Assembly (NCBI GenBank): GCA_900109895.1
Contig: FOBR01000028.1
Span: forward strand, 1-64,000
Source: a bacterium A37T11
Lineage (GTDB): Bacteria > Bacteroidota > Bacteroidia > Sphingobacteriales > Sphingobacteriaceae
Reading direction: 5' to 3'
DNA: 64,000 nucleotides
The notes under the pieces are model-generated. The model was not told the DNA's origin. It searched no databases and worked only from the letters and a program-made list of their open reading frames with translations. The position numbers were made by a program, and so were the translations under genes. The first letter of the stretch is position 1, and each line of letters starts with the position of its first letter. Below, piece after piece: positions 27,731 to 37,425 of the stretch.

Positions 27731-29184
27731 GATCCTCGTCTTTGGGTTTCTACTAACGGCAAAGGTACAACATACCGGTTCTTGTCCATATTCAGACTAT
27801 TAGCAGCACCTCTTCCGTTTGGAATTTGTGCTAGGTTATTACGTTTAAAGAAATAAAACAATTGCCCCTCTCCCCAAAACTCCCTGAGATAGGCGTTTAA
27901 GAGTTCATTGCCCAAATCTACACCTTCGTTTAACAGTATTTCGCCCCGGTGTTTTCTTACTTGATTGAGACAGTCAATGGCTTTTAATTTACTCTGAGTA
28001 CATTCGGCCACTATATAATAGGCTTCTGAAAGTCGTGAAAGTGGAATCCCTGCGGTACTGGCATCCGGCTGGATGGTGGCAGGTCGATATTTTATGAATA
28101 GAACATATGGATTAGAGCTGCTAGGTACAGTAGTCCATTGACTGATATAATAATAGTCTGATAAATTATATTTATACAAGCTAAACAATCGTGTCTGGTC
28201 TGGCATTAACAGCGTCTCAAAAGGCAATGATGACTCGAATAAATTGAGGTATTGCTGCCTCAAGGTAGGCTGAGGCAAGTTAAAAATAATTCCTCCCGGA
28301 AAAATAGGGTCAATCTCGTCTGGCGTGGCCGGATCTGGATCCCAGGGAAAAACAGCTGCAGCTTCAGAAATGAGGCTTTCAGCTACCTCAAGCGCTTCCT
28401 GTTTATGGCCGGTATACAGATTTACACGGGCCTGCAGCAATTGAGCCGCATAATAGTTAAAGCGCCTGTCTCGGTGCTGAAAGAAGGGTTGACTGGCTAG
28501 TTCAGCAAAACCTTTAGAGTTGCTGCCCCGGACAGGGTCCTGCTGCAAATTTAGGAGGGATTGTTGTATATCCTTGCCGATGCTATCTGCTATTGCGCTG
28601 GCGGGCAAAAGTGGTTGAACGGCATCAGTGGCCTTTACCATGTATGGAATGGAGAGCGCACCGGAATCTTCTGCATAGACCGGTCCGAACATACGCAACA
28701 GGTCAAAATGCAGAAAGGCCCGAAGGCCATAGGCTTCTCCTAGGAGCAGCGATTTCTGTGTTTCACTGATGACGCTCATGGTGCCTTTTAGCCGGCCAAT
28801 AAAGCTATTTATATTGAGAATACTTGTATAACTGTCTTGCCAAGCGCGGCTAAAGGGGTTTGCAACGCTGGTATCCTGGTAGGCATAACTGGCTTGGCTG
28901 ATCCTTTGGTGTGCTGATGTAATACCTGAGAGGTGATAGTCTTGCAAGTTGTAGTATTGGCCCATCACATCAATTATTCCCATGGTAAGTTCTTTGCCAT
29001 ACAAGGTGGGCGATGCCATTCGGAGATAAATACCGTTTAGAGCTTCATGGATGGTAGCCTCGTTGCTGAACACCTTATCTTGCAAGTACTGGTCTTTGGG
29101 TTTTACGTCAAGATAATGGTTGCATGAACCACAAATAATACTTCCGGCACAGCTTAGTAAAAAATATAGCGCTCGCTTCTTCAT
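27727..29184 (-). CDS. SusD/RagB family lipoprotein (operon C)
   Basis: A 485-residue outer-membrane lipoprotein (lipobox ending in CGSC, about Cys21). The N-terminal HYLDVKPKDQYLQDKVFSNE segment and the helix YGLRAFLHFDLLRMFGPV are SusD hallmarks; the C-terminus (NRYVVPLPLVE) also fits. It partners the STN-type SusC encoded 11 bp upstream. Confidence 0.92.
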   Translation of the reverse strand: MKKRALYFLLSCAGSIICGSCNHYLDVKPKDQYLQDKVFSNEATIHEALNGIYLRMASPTLYGKELTMGIIDVMGQYYNLQDYHLSGITSAHQRISQASYAYQDTSVANPFSRAWQDSYTSILNINSFIGRLKGTMSVISETQKSLLLGEAYGLRAFLHFDLLRMFGPVYAEDSGALSIPYMVKATDAVQPLLPASAIADSIGKDIQQSLLNLQQDPVRGSNSKGFAELASQPFFQHRDRRFNYYAAQLLQARVNLYTGHKQEALEVAESLISEAAAVFPWDPDPATPDEIDPIFPGGIIFNLPQPTLRQQYLNLFESSLPFETLLMPDQTRLFSLYKYNLSDYYYISQWTTVPSSSNPYVLFIKYRPATIQPDASTAGIPLSRLSEAYYIVAECTQSKLKAIDCLNQVRKHRGEILLNEGVDLGNELLNAYLREFWGEGQLFYFFKRNNLAQIPNGRGAANSLNMDKNRYVVPLPLVETQRRGS

Positions 29185-29195
29185 ATGTTTATTTA

Positions 29196-32100
29196 TTAAA
29201 ATATCATACTAATGCTGCCTGAGAAAGTACGGGAAAATGGATACTCCGTACCCCGCTCTGCCAAGATGTTAGATAATCGGAATACGTCATTCATATAGAG
29301 AGTTAGCCGCAGTTTGTGAATGGATGCCGTATGCAGCCAATTATGTATGTTCCCCTCAAACTCATAACTTATGGAGATGGATTCGCCACTTAAATAGCTT
29401 TCTTTTTGTATAAATCGGGACGATATGGGGGTATAATCAGTTATGGAAATGCCTTTAAACCGGGCTATATCACCAGGCACCTTCCAACGGTTGTATAGTG
29501 CTCTGCTATCTTGGTTATCACTCAATTCATCATAGGTAATGTTTTCAACTTTATTATATAAGGCTTCATTGAACCGCGCATTGCGCATTACGTAGCGCAT
29601 ATAAACTCCAAACGTGAGTGCCTTGTAATTGAAGAACGAACTGAGTATTCCCTCGGCAAGGGGCCGGCTGTTGCCCACCACGACAATGTCATTCTGATCA
29701 TAGTTAAATGTATGCTTACCATCCTTAGTCATGAAAACTTCCCTTCCGCTAGACGGATCGATGCCCTGTGAAGGTACGGCCCACAGATCATCGGGGCTGT
29801 TACCGTCCATAAAACGAAACAGTGAGTTATTAAGCAACAGATCCTGGTTCTGGCTTTTCAATAGCGCAGCGAGCCCTTCATATTGGCTTTTATACATTGA
29901 CATGGTTGCGCCGATGGTCCAAATGACCTGTTCACGGGGTCTGTAAATGGGTGAAAAGCGCCATATTGCGTCCAGGCCACTTACCTTCAGTATGCCTACG
30001 TTCATTGTAAAATTAGTGGTGCCGTTGGAGGCAGGCAGGTTAATAGTGGCAATAAGTGGGTCTGTATTTTTTTTATATAGGTTGATGGTCAGCGAAAATC
30101 GCTGATCCCATAATTCCAAGTCCATACCGAGGTTTGTTTGTTGGGTATTTTGCCAGCGGAGCTGAGGGTTACCAAGGGTGTTATGTACCAAGCCTTGGCC
30201 GAACAGGCTGCTATCAGACAAATGTGTATAGGCAATAGTGGAAGCAAAACTTCCAAAGTTTTGATTACCTGTAAGTCCCGTATTGATCCGCAAGCGGAAC
30301 AGGCTGATGGTATTTAATGAACGCATAAAAGGCTCGCGGTTGACATTCCACCCGATCCCTGCCGACCAAAAACTGGCATAACGATGGGCCGATCCAAATT
30401 GGGTGGATCCGTCGATGCGCCAGGTAGCGTCCGCAAAATACCGGTGGTCGTAGGTATAATTGGCACTGGCGAGCGCATCTATTCGCCGGATGGTTGGAGG
30501 CGATTCTAATGGGGGCAGAATGACAGGCTGTGCCTGGTAAGACTGGGAAGGGTTTCCGTCGGCATTGGATGGAAAGCCCTTTAAGGTATAGCCCTTTAAA
30601 TTCAAATCATTTTCCTGAATTTCAGCGCGGCCATTGACGGTTAATATATGTTTTTGACGGAAAGTTTTGTTCCAAGTAGCCATGATATTACCCTGGTAAG
30701 CCTTCCTGTTTTGCCGCAAATAATCATAGCTGCCCTTAAGCTTTGCATTTTGGTTATCAAAGCGGGTATCTTTGGGAGAGATAAACGCTTTTTGGGTATT
30801 TTGACCTCCTTGTACTTGCAAATTGGCCGAAAATTGCCATTGCGGGTTGAGTTGCCATAAAGCCACTATGTTTTGCTGAAAGTTCCATTCACTTCCTCTT
30901 GAAAACGAATTTTGCAAGTCGTTGTAAATATGATTGGGCTCCTCTATTGATGTTTGCGAATCATCTACCGTAGGCACCGTAGCCAGGTATTTAGCGGTAT
31001 CGCCTTCGCGATAATAAGGATTTTGTTTAACATAATCAGCAAAATTAGATGTAGGAGACCCGTAAGAATGGTAGCCGCTAAGGAAACTTTTGGCCCGGAT
31101 ATTCCATTTACCTTTTCGGTAACCAATGTCGCCCCATGCTCCCCAATTATTTCGGCCAGTTCCCTTCATCACCCCATGAATATCCTTGTAATTGCCTCCC
31201 CCTCCCACCTGCCAATCGTTATTGCCGCCCTGCAGGTATAGCGAGTGATTTTGGCTGAACCCTGTTTGCAGGGGGTTATCCAGCCAGTAGGTATTAATAC
31301 CCTCCTGCGCCCAGGTATTGCGTTGGTTGTATAGCCTATCCAGCATAAATTGGTCTCCTGAAACAACTACCTGGCTATTTGGCTCATCTTTTACTACCGA
31401 TTCAAAACGGCCCGATAGCCGCTCAAAATCCACTTTTTCAGTAGAATTCATCATATTATAATCGCTGAGGTCCGCAAGTTCAAGGTTTACATCGGCATTA
31501 TAATAAATGTTGAGATCGCCAGCCTGTGGTTTGACGGTTTCCACAACTACGACACCATTGGCCGAACGTGCTCCATACAACGCTGACGATGCTGCATCTT
31601 TCAGCAGAGTAACGGTAGCAATGCGGTTAATGTCAAGCTCCGTTATTTGCGAAAGTGTGGACTCAAAGCCATCCAGAATAAATAGAGGCTGGTTAGGATC
31701 ATTGGCATACTGATTTTCTACCTGCAGCCCGGAGATGCTGGTTTTGCCCCGAAGCTCAATTTGCCCCAATTTATTAGGATCACTTCCCCGTAGGTTATTG
31801 GCGATTAGGGCAAAGGAAGGGTCCAGCGTGCTAATGCTGTTAATGATGTTACGGTTGTCAAGCATTTTAAGTGTAGCACCACTCATGACCGTCACGGCAC
31901 TGGTGAAGTTATACTTATTCCGGTTAACGATGCCTGTAACAAGTACTTCGTTCAGCTGGTTATTAAAGGGAACCAATGCGATTAGTTGCGAAGGGAGGTC
32001 TCGCAGCAAAAAATGTATATCCTGATAGCCGATATGATGTATATGAATAGTATCTGTCAGGAGTGGGTTTATCAGGGTTACATGCCCCATTTGATCACTT

Positions 32101-32525
32101 ATAGCTGGGTTTTTGCTACTTTGGTACAAGTTTGCCCCGCTTATTGCCTGGCCACTGCGGGCATCCACCAGGCATAAAATTATTTTCTTTTTTTCTCGTA
32201 GTAATTGTGGAATATCGGCAGTCAATTCAGGTTTAAGTGATAAGACAACCACTTTATCCCGAATTTTATATTGAATGGGTTGTGTAACAAAAATCCGCTT
32301 CAGCACATCTTCGAGTTCTGCATCTTTTATTTGGATACTGACCGGTAATGCATGTGCCATAACCTGATCATTATAGAAAAAATTGATTTCTGCCTGTTTT
32401 TTTATATGCTCAAGTGTGGTTATAAGGGTAACATTCCGTGCATCAATGCTTATCTTTTGCCCAAAAGAACATCGGGGAAGCAAGGCAAATAATCCACTTA
32501 TTACACCTATTAGAATGATTCTCAT
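29196..32525 (-). CDS. STN-domain SusC/RagA TonB-dependent transducer (operon C)
   Basis: An 1109-residue outer-membrane protein. Unlike the transporters of operons A and B it carries an N-terminal STN (secretin/TonB short) domain at about residues 24-75, which in this class contacts the FecR anti-sigma in the periplasm. A CarboxypepD_reg-like domain, the LNEVLVTGI junction, a plug with SANGVVVVET and a 22-stranded barrel follow. It is therefore both importer and signal input for the adjacent FecI/FecR pair. Confidence 0.92.
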   Translation of the reverse strand: MRIILIGVISGLFALLPRCSFGQKISIDARNVTLITTLEHIKKQAEINFFYNDQVMAHALPVSIQIKDAELEDVLKRIFVTQPIQYKIRDKVVVLSLKPELTADIPQLLREKKKIILCLVDARSGQAISGANLYQSSKNPAISDQMGHVTLINPLLTDTIHIHHIGYQDIHFLLRDLPSQLIALVPFNNQLNEVLVTGIVNRNKYNFTSAVTVMSGATLKMLDNRNIINSISTLDPSFALIANNLRGSDPNKLGQIELRGKTSISGLQVENQYANDPNQPLFILDGFESTLSQITELDINRIATVTLLKDAASSALYGARSANGVVVVETVKPQAGDLNIYYNADVNLELADLSDYNMMNSTEKVDFERLSGRFESVVKDEPNSQVVVSGDQFMLDRLYNQRNTWAQEGINTYWLDNPLQTGFSQNHSLYLQGGNNDWQVGGGGNYKDIHGVMKGTGRNNWGAWGDIGYRKGKWNIRAKSFLSGYHSYGSPTSNFADYVKQNPYYREGDTAKYLATVPTVDDSQTSIEEPNHIYNDLQNSFSRGSEWNFQQNIVALWQLNPQWQFSANLQVQGGQNTQKAFISPKDTRFDNQNAKLKGSYDYLRQNRKAYQGNIMATWNKTFRQKHILTVNGRAEIQENDLNLKGYTLKGFPSNADGNPSQSYQAQPVILPPLESPPTIRRIDALASANYTYDHRYFADATWRIDGSTQFGSAHRYASFWSAGIGWNVNREPFMRSLNTISLFRLRINTGLTGNQNFGSFASTIAYTHLSDSSLFGQGLVHNTLGNPQLRWQNTQQTNLGMDLELWDQRFSLTINLYKKNTDPLIATINLPASNGTTNFTMNVGILKVSGLDAIWRFSPIYRPREQVIWTIGATMSMYKSQYEGLAALLKSQNQDLLLNNSLFRFMDGNSPDDLWAVPSQGIDPSSGREVFMTKDGKHTFNYDQNDIVVVGNSRPLAEGILSSFFNYKALTFGVYMRYVMRNARFNEALYNKVENITYDELSDNQDSRALYNRWKVPGDIARFKGISITDYTPISSRFIQKESYLSGESISISYEFEGNIHNWLHTASIHKLRLTLYMNDVFRLSNILAERGTEYPFSRTFSGSISMIF

Positions 32526-32585
32526 ACCACACCATGCAGCAAATATTTACAAATATAGGCATGCAGGTGAAATTATAATATTATA

Positions 32586-33800
32586 TTAAGGTTTGGATTT
32601 TACCGTGATATAACGGTCATTCCGAATGAATTTTACCCCTCCGGCTTCTTCTAGCAAACTCAGCACATCCTCTATGGGAGTTTCACAAGGTATGGTTCCA
32701 GTAAAGAGTGCCGTAGGCTTGCTACCTTCATAATTAATACGGATGTCATACCAATGGCTTAGGTTATCCATGACTTGGATGATGGAATCTTGCCTGAAAG
32801 CAAAAAGACCATCTCTCCAGGCTCCTATTTCTTTTATGTTTACTGATCGTAAAATTGGCTCCCTAACGCCACGGGTATTGAAATATGCTTGCTGGCCGGG
32901 AATGAGCTTACAGGTTTTTCCTTGATTGTACTGTAGATTCACGGCCCCTTCCATCAGAGTAACAGATGAAGACGGGTCGGCCTGATAATTAGAAATATTA
33001 AAGCTTGTACCCAATACGTTAACGGTAATTTCGGCACTTTTTACCTTAAACGGGTTGTCCACATCTTGGGCAATTTCAAAATAGGCTTCACCCTCCATTT
33101 CTACTTGGCGCCGGTTTTCAAAATCGACTGCAAAGCGGATAGTTGATTTGGAATTGAGCCAAACCTTGCTACCGTCTGCTAACTCCAATCGATAACGTTG
33201 AGCCCGAGGCAAGCTTATTTGCGCCCACAGCCCTTTCATCGTCGTAGATTTTGAATTATCTTCACTAAATATTAACAAATCATCAGATTCCTTACTGATC
33301 AGCAAATTTCCTACTTTAACCAATTGGCCTTTATGCGCATTATTTAAAAGGATGTCGGGCTGGCCCTTAATCCGAAGCGTAGCCTCAGAAACATTCGCTT
33401 GTAAATTTCCGGCATCCGGAAATAGATATTTAACTGAGGTGTTTTGATAATGATAATACCATCCCCAGATGCCGGCCATCACAAAAAAAGTGACGGTGGC
33501 AGCTATGCGCAAAAAGGTTAATTTTCTTATCTTTCTTCGCTTGTCCTGAATGATTGACTGCCTAAAGCGCTGAAATGACCGCTCTTTTATTTCGCCGTCC
33601 GGCTTGTCATTTTGCAAGGTAAGCTGTTGTATAAGCTGCCGGCCCTCTTTAACAACAGGGATAAGATTTGGATATTGATTTTGAGCATCCTGCCAAAATT
33701 TATTTAATTCATCGGTTGGATGTTTCACCCAAGCGACAAAATCGTCATTGGCTAAGAGGTCATGAATACTGGTTCCTAAAAAATTTGAGGACTTTTGCAT
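32586..33800 (-). CDS. FecR family anti-sigma factor (operon C)
   Basis: A 404-residue single-pass inner-membrane protein: an N-terminal cytosolic sigma-binding domain (residues 1-65), basic stretch, transmembrane segment at about 97-116, the periplasmic FecR domain (about 185-285, with RYRLELADGSKVWLNSKSTI) and a C-terminal STN-like DUF4974 domain. It relays binding of substrate at the STN-type SusC to the ECF sigma factor encoded at 34140. It is 60 bp upstream of that susC. Confidence 0.92.
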   Translation of the reverse strand: MQKSSNFLGTSIHDLLANDDFVAWVKHPTDELNKFWQDAQNQYPNLIPVVKEGRQLIQQLTLQNDKPDGEIKERSFQRFRQSIIQDKRRKIRKLTFLRIAATVTFFVMAGIWGWYYHYQNTSVKYLFPDAGNLQANVSEATLRIKGQPDILLNNAHKGQLVKVGNLLISKESDDLLIFSEDNSKSTTMKGLWAQISLPRAQRYRLELADGSKVWLNSKSTIRFAVDFENRRQVEMEGEAYFEIAQDVDNPFKVKSAEITVNVLGTSFNISNYQADPSSSVTLMEGAVNLQYNQGKTCKLIPGQQAYFNTRGVREPILRSVNIKEIGAWRDGLFAFRQDSIIQVMDNLSHWYDIRINYEGSKPTALFTGTIPCETPIEDVLSLLEEAGGVKFIRNDRYITVKSKP

Positions 33801-33815
33801 GATAAATTTTATTTT

Positions 33816-34043
33816 CTATCCACATGGTAGCAATACCCGGGCTTCTGTATGATCTGAAAGGATCAGCTCGGATGCCTCTAACCTGATCTGTTCGATCAGT
33901 TGCGCAGCTTGCGGATTTTTTTGTTGAATACCTACCCAGTATGCATTAAGCAAAGCATCCGGGAATAATAGCCATTGTATGAAAACATCGTTACCTAACA
34001 GGTCATCAACGGTAATGGCTGAAAATTTAATGTTATGTTCCAT
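33816..34043 (-). CDS. Stand-alone FecR N-terminal (sigma-binding) domain protein
   Basis: A 75-residue frame that reads ITVDDLLGNDVFIQWLLFP and continues in parallel with residues 11-65 of the full-length FecR encoded 15 bp downstream (SIHDLLANDDFVAWVKHP). It has an ATG and no transmembrane or FecR domain. It is either a solo soluble anti-sigma domain or the remnant of a duplicated fecR cut off at its 3' end. It is the first gene after the ECF promoter of operon C. Confidence 0.6.
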   Translation of the reverse strand: MEHNIKFSAITVDDLLGNDVFIQWLLFPDALLNAYWVGIQQKNPQAAQLIEQIRLEASELILSDHTEARVLLPCG

Positions 34044-34093
34044 ATTCTAATTCAATTTTTGATCATCTAATTAATCTCTCTTATTGTGAATGA

Positions 34094-34122
34094 ATACGGT
34101 GGTTTTTTCATTATTACCCCAC
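34094..34122 (-). promoter_or_regulatory. ECF-type promoter of operon C
   Basis: Minus strand GTGGGGTAAT (34122-34113), 13-bp spacer, CCGTAT (34099-34094), the same element as ahead of operons A and B. It lies after the fecI stop codon and before the FecR-N/fecR/susC/susD genes, so fecI is outside the unit it drives. Confidence 0.75.
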
Positions 34123-34139
34123 GATTAAAAAAATTTTTT

Positions 34140-34751
34140 TTAAGAAACTTTTAAAATATCGTACATTTTATTTAAAGCCTGTACTATCAGTATACCGACG
34201 ATTTGACTGCCCATTACCTGACGCAATGCATCAATGGCCCTACCCATCAATTTATAGGTATCTTTGACAGACAGATCAAGGATCGTTGCCACTTCCTGGT
34301 ATGAGAACTCTTCATAAAAACGCAGAAATATGGCTTCCCGCTGTCGCGCGGTCAGTGTGGCTATCGCTACAGCAAGCCGTTTTGATAACTGCTCCTTTTG
34401 TTCGTTATTAATGATGATATGTTCAGCGGATAATATGAATTCAAATTCTGGACCTTCTTCGGGTTTATTTAACACATAACGGTTGCCTGCCTTAAGTTTA
34501 TCACTTAGATGGTTTCTAAAGCCTTTATATAGATAATTTTTTAGGGAAGGGGGTTGTCGCAGGTTTTTGCGATTTTTCCATATACGCAAGAAAAGGTCCT
34601 GTATAGCATCTTCGATAAGTTCTGTATCAGATGTATACCGTTTACCATAATTATACAACGCGTCGTGAAATGATAAATAAACGTGTTCAAAAGTTTTTTC
34701 ATCACCCTCTACGATACCATGCCAATTAAATTCTGTTTGATCCAGATGCAT
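34140..34751 (-). CDS. FecI-type ECF RNA polymerase sigma factor
   Basis: A 203-residue sigma-70 family protein with region 2 (DALYNYGKRYTSDTELIEDAIQDLFLRIW) split around residues 30-65 and a region 4 helix-turn-helix (LTARQREAIFLRFYEEFSY...VATILDLS) near the C-terminus. It is the likely reader of the three GTGGGGTAAT-N13-CCGTAT elements at 18.2, 24.3 and 34.1 kb. A -7-like element at 34777-34784 on the minus strand suggests separate primary-sigma transcription. Confidence 0.92.
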   Translation of the reverse strand: MHLDQTEFNWHGIVEGDEKTFEHVYLSFHDALYNYGKRYTSDTELIEDAIQDLFLRIWKNRKNLRQPPSLKNYLYKGFRNHLSDKLKAGNRYVLNKPEEGPEFEFILSAEHIIINNEQKEQLSKRLAVAIATLTARQREAIFLRFYEEFSYQEVATILDLSVKDTYKLMGRAIDALRQVMGSQIVGILIVQALNKMYDILKVS

Positions 34752-34776
34752 CCGAAATCGTGTTAACTTGTCGATT

Positions 34777-34784
34777 CAAAATTA
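34777..34784 (-). promoter_or_regulatory. -7 element upstream of the ECF sigma gene
   Basis: Minus strand TAATTTTG fits TAnnTTTG and lies 26 bp before the start codon; the expected -33 element reads TTA instead of TTG, so the match is imperfect. Confidence 0.4.
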
Positions 34785-34824
34785 TTTAAAATTAATGTTA
34801 ATATAATTAATATCAATAAAATAA

Positions 34825-35535
34825 TTAATAACGGTTGTAAATATTAACTTCCAAGCAGCTGGCCAGTGCTGCAGTTTCGGTTCGCAGGCGTGATGTCCCC
34901 AGTGAAATGGGCTGGAAACCCTCATGTATGGCTATGTTTACTTCAGATGGACTAAAATCACCTTCAGGCCCTATTAAAATAATAGTTGGCTGACCAGGAA
35001 TGACCAATTTAGAAAGATATGATTTTTCGCCATCCATACAATGGGCAATATATTTGCCGCCCAGATGATTTAGTTTCAAAAAATCTGACATCTTAATCAA
35101 AGGGTTGAGCTGGGGGGCATATGCTTTTAATGACTGTTTCATGGCAGCTATGACCACTTTGTTAAAACGTTCAATTTTTAATTCTTTTCGCTCTGAGCGT
35201 TCGCATAGAATTGGGCTAATTTCATCTATACCGATTTCTGTAGCCTTTTCAAGAAACCATTCAAACCGGTCAGCGTTCTTAGTGGGAGCTACGGCTATAT
35301 GCAGGTAATGGTTGCGCTGCCCATATCCAGGAATATATTGAATAATTTGAATTTGCGTTTTTTTTGGATGCGCCAGCCTAATTATAGCAGTAAAGAGCCC
35401 ACCCCGGCCATCTGTAAGATGTATTTCTGACCCTACTTCCAGTCGCAATACCCGGATACAGTGAGCACTTTCTTCTTCATTAAGTTGGTAGGTGATTTGT
35501 CCGGGCTCGATATTGGGGGTATAGAACAGCTGCAT
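34825..35535 (-). CDS. rsmE: 16S rRNA (uracil(1498)-N(3))-methyltransferase
   Basis: A 236-residue SPOUT-class methyltransferase that methylates N3 of U1498 in 16S rRNA using S-adenosylmethionine. The knot motifs are TIILIGPEGDFSPSEV (about residues 185-200) and LGTSRLRTETAALASCLEV near the C-terminus, with an N-terminal PUA-like domain (LTDGRGGLFTA). It lies 11 bp after the CNNM-type gene in a four-gene leftward block. Confidence 0.93.
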   Translation of the reverse strand: MQLFYTPNIEPGQITYQLNEEESAHCIRVLRLEVGSEIHLTDGRGGLFTAIIRLAHPKKTQIQIIQYIPGYGQRNHYLHIAVAPTKNADRFEWFLEKATEIGIDEISPILCERSERKELKIERFNKVVIAAMKQSLKAYAPQLNPLIKMSDFLKLNHLGGKYIAHCMDGEKSYLSKLVIPGQPTIILIGPEGDFSPSEVNIAIHEGFQPISLGTSRLRTETAALASCLEVNIYNRY

Positions 35536-35546
35536 TTAATAATGAA

Positions 35547-36860
35547 CTAATCCTTGTCATCTTCAAAAGGTTCTTGCAGCAATTCAAGTTTTACGTATTC
35601 AATGTTTTGCTGCGTCTTTTTTAAGACAATAAAGTTGTATCCGTTATATTCTTTGCGTTCACCAACATCAGGAATTTTATCAAACAGGTTACTTACCAGC
35701 CCAGATATGGTATCATAATCAGTACTTTCCGGAAGTTCTTTAGGTAAAAATTCATTTACGTCATACACACTGGCTGACGCATTAACAACATATTCTGTAT
35801 CAGATACTTTTTCAACAATCGGCTTTTCTTCATCATATTCGTCTTGTATCTCGCCCACCAGTTCTTCCATAATATCTTCAAGGGTCACCATCCCGGCCGT
35901 ACCGCCAAATTCATCCAGCACAATGGCTATCTGTATGCGCTTTTGCTGAAACTCGGCCATCAGATCATTGATCTTTTTCGTTTCCGGGATAAAATAGGGC
36001 TTGCGGATAATTTTTTTAAGAATAAGTTCTTTGTGGTCTACCAGCAAAGGCAAAATATCTTTGGCATGCACAATACCAACAATTTTGTCAATAGATTCTT
36101 CGTAAACCGGTACGCGAGAATAGCCTTCCCTAATAAGAGTTTTAAGAAATTCATCCTTGGGACTGCTTAATTCAATGGCTGATATTTTGGTACGGGGAAC
36201 CATGATATTCTTAACAACCCGCTCGTTGAAATCAAAAACATTTTTTATGAGTTCATGCTCTGCCAGATTGATGGCCCCGCTTTCACGTCCTTGTTCTAAC
36301 AAGTACTGAAGTTCTTCGGATGAGTGATGAGCTTCACCAGCATTGGCCACTATACCAATAGGGCGTAAAATAAGACTTGCAAAACCATTTAACACCCAAA
36401 TGATGGGCCTGAAAAGGACAAAGAAAAACCGTAGAGGTAAAGCAACGGTCATGGTAGTTCCAACAGGCCGCTGAATAGCAATAGACTTGGGTGCTAATTC
36501 ACCAAAAACAATGTGCAGCACCGTAATAATGCTAAAAGCAAGCACGTGCCCCAAATTGGTTGCAAAAACTGAACTTAATTCAATATTAAAAAGGCTAAAT
36601 AATTTATGGACTATTTCGCTCATTACTTCTTCGCCTACCCAACCCAATCCCAGTGAACATAAGGTTACTCCCAACTGAGTGGCGGCAAGGTATGCATCCA
36701 GGTGCTGAATGATATGCCTGGCTATTTTCGCAACGTTATTTCCGGTTTTAGCCCTGATTTCTATTTGCGAACCCCTTACTTTGACGATCGCAAATTCCGC
36801 AGCGACAAAGAAACCATTGCCTAAAACCAAAAAAATCGTCCAAAAAATCTGTAGACCCAT
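35547..36860 (-). CDS. CNNM/CorC-type hemolysin family membrane protein
   Basis: A 437-residue inner-membrane protein: a DUF21/CNNM transmembrane domain (residues 1-180, with GNGFFVAAEFAIVKVR), a CBS-domain pair (about 210-330, with VPRTKISAIELSS and AIVLDEFGGTAGMVTLEDIMEELVG split by the linker) and a C-terminal CorC_HlyC domain. The family transports Mg2+ or other divalent cations out of or into the cell. It is 4 bp from the pyrophosphatase gene. Confidence 0.9.
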   Translation of the reverse strand: MGLQIFWTIFLVLGNGFFVAAEFAIVKVRGSQIEIRAKTGNNVAKIARHIIQHLDAYLAATQLGVTLCSLGLGWVGEEVMSEIVHKLFSLFNIELSSVFATNLGHVLAFSIITVLHIVFGELAPKSIAIQRPVGTTMTVALPLRFFFVLFRPIIWVLNGFASLILRPIGIVANAGEAHHSSEELQYLLEQGRESGAINLAEHELIKNVFDFNERVVKNIMVPRTKISAIELSSPKDEFLKTLIREGYSRVPVYEESIDKIVGIVHAKDILPLLVDHKELILKKIIRKPYFIPETKKINDLMAEFQQKRIQIAIVLDEFGGTAGMVTLEDIMEELVGEIQDEYDEEKPIVEKVSDTEYVVNASASVYDVNEFLPKELPESTDYDTISGLVSNLFDKIPDVGERKEYNGYNFIVLKKTQQNIEYVKLELLQEPFEDDKD

Positions 36861-36864
36861 GGAC

Positions 36865-37410
36865 TTATTGATTTTCTACAAATAGCTTTTTATATAGATC
36901 TATGCTTTCATTGATCACTTTGTAGGCAAAGGATTTTCCTAACAATTGCTCAATGGTGACGTTTTTTTTCTCCAATGCTTTATAATCCTGAAAAAATCGA
37001 ACAATTTCTTTCATCGTATGTGGTGGTAGTTCTGAAAGGTCGTTGATGTAGTTTACCGACATGTCATTTTTTGCTACAGCAATAATCTTGTCGTCCTGTT
37101 CGCCATTATCAATCATATGCATCACACCAATCACCTTGGCTTCTATTACTGACATTGGGTAAACATCAACCGAACAAAGCACCAAAATATCTAGAGGGTC
37201 TTTATCGTCGCAATAGGTGCGAGGGATGAATCCATAATTGGCGGGGTACATAACCGATGAAAAAAGAACCCGGTCCAACTTAATAAGACCGCTTTCCTTA
37301 TCTATTTCATATTTTGCTTTGGATCCTTTAGGGATTTCAATAATGGCGTTTACTAAGGACGGAACCTCGTCGCCAGTAGAAACTTCATGCCAGGGATGTG
37401 ATATACTCAT
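36865..37410 (-). CDS. ppa: Inorganic pyrophosphatase
   Basis: A 181-residue cytosolic family I enzyme that hydrolyses pyrophosphate to phosphate with Mg2+. It has [38 protein letters not shown] (the metal-binding D-K-D-P-L-D-I signature) and [13 protein letters not shown], the conserved blocks in the correct order, and the usual length. It sits between the CNNM-type transporter and DedA genes with short gaps. Confidence 0.95.
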   Translation of the reverse strand: MSISHPWHEVSTGDEVPSLVNAIIEIPKGSKAKYEIDKESGLIKLDRVLFSSVMYPANYGFIPRTYCDDKDPLDILVLCSVDVYPMSVIEAKVIGVMHMIDNGEQDDKIIAVAKNDMSVNYINDLSELPPHTMKEIVRFFQDYKALEKKNVTIEQLLGKSFAYKVINESIDLYKKLFVENQ

Positions 37411-37425
37411 TTTAAATTTTAAATT

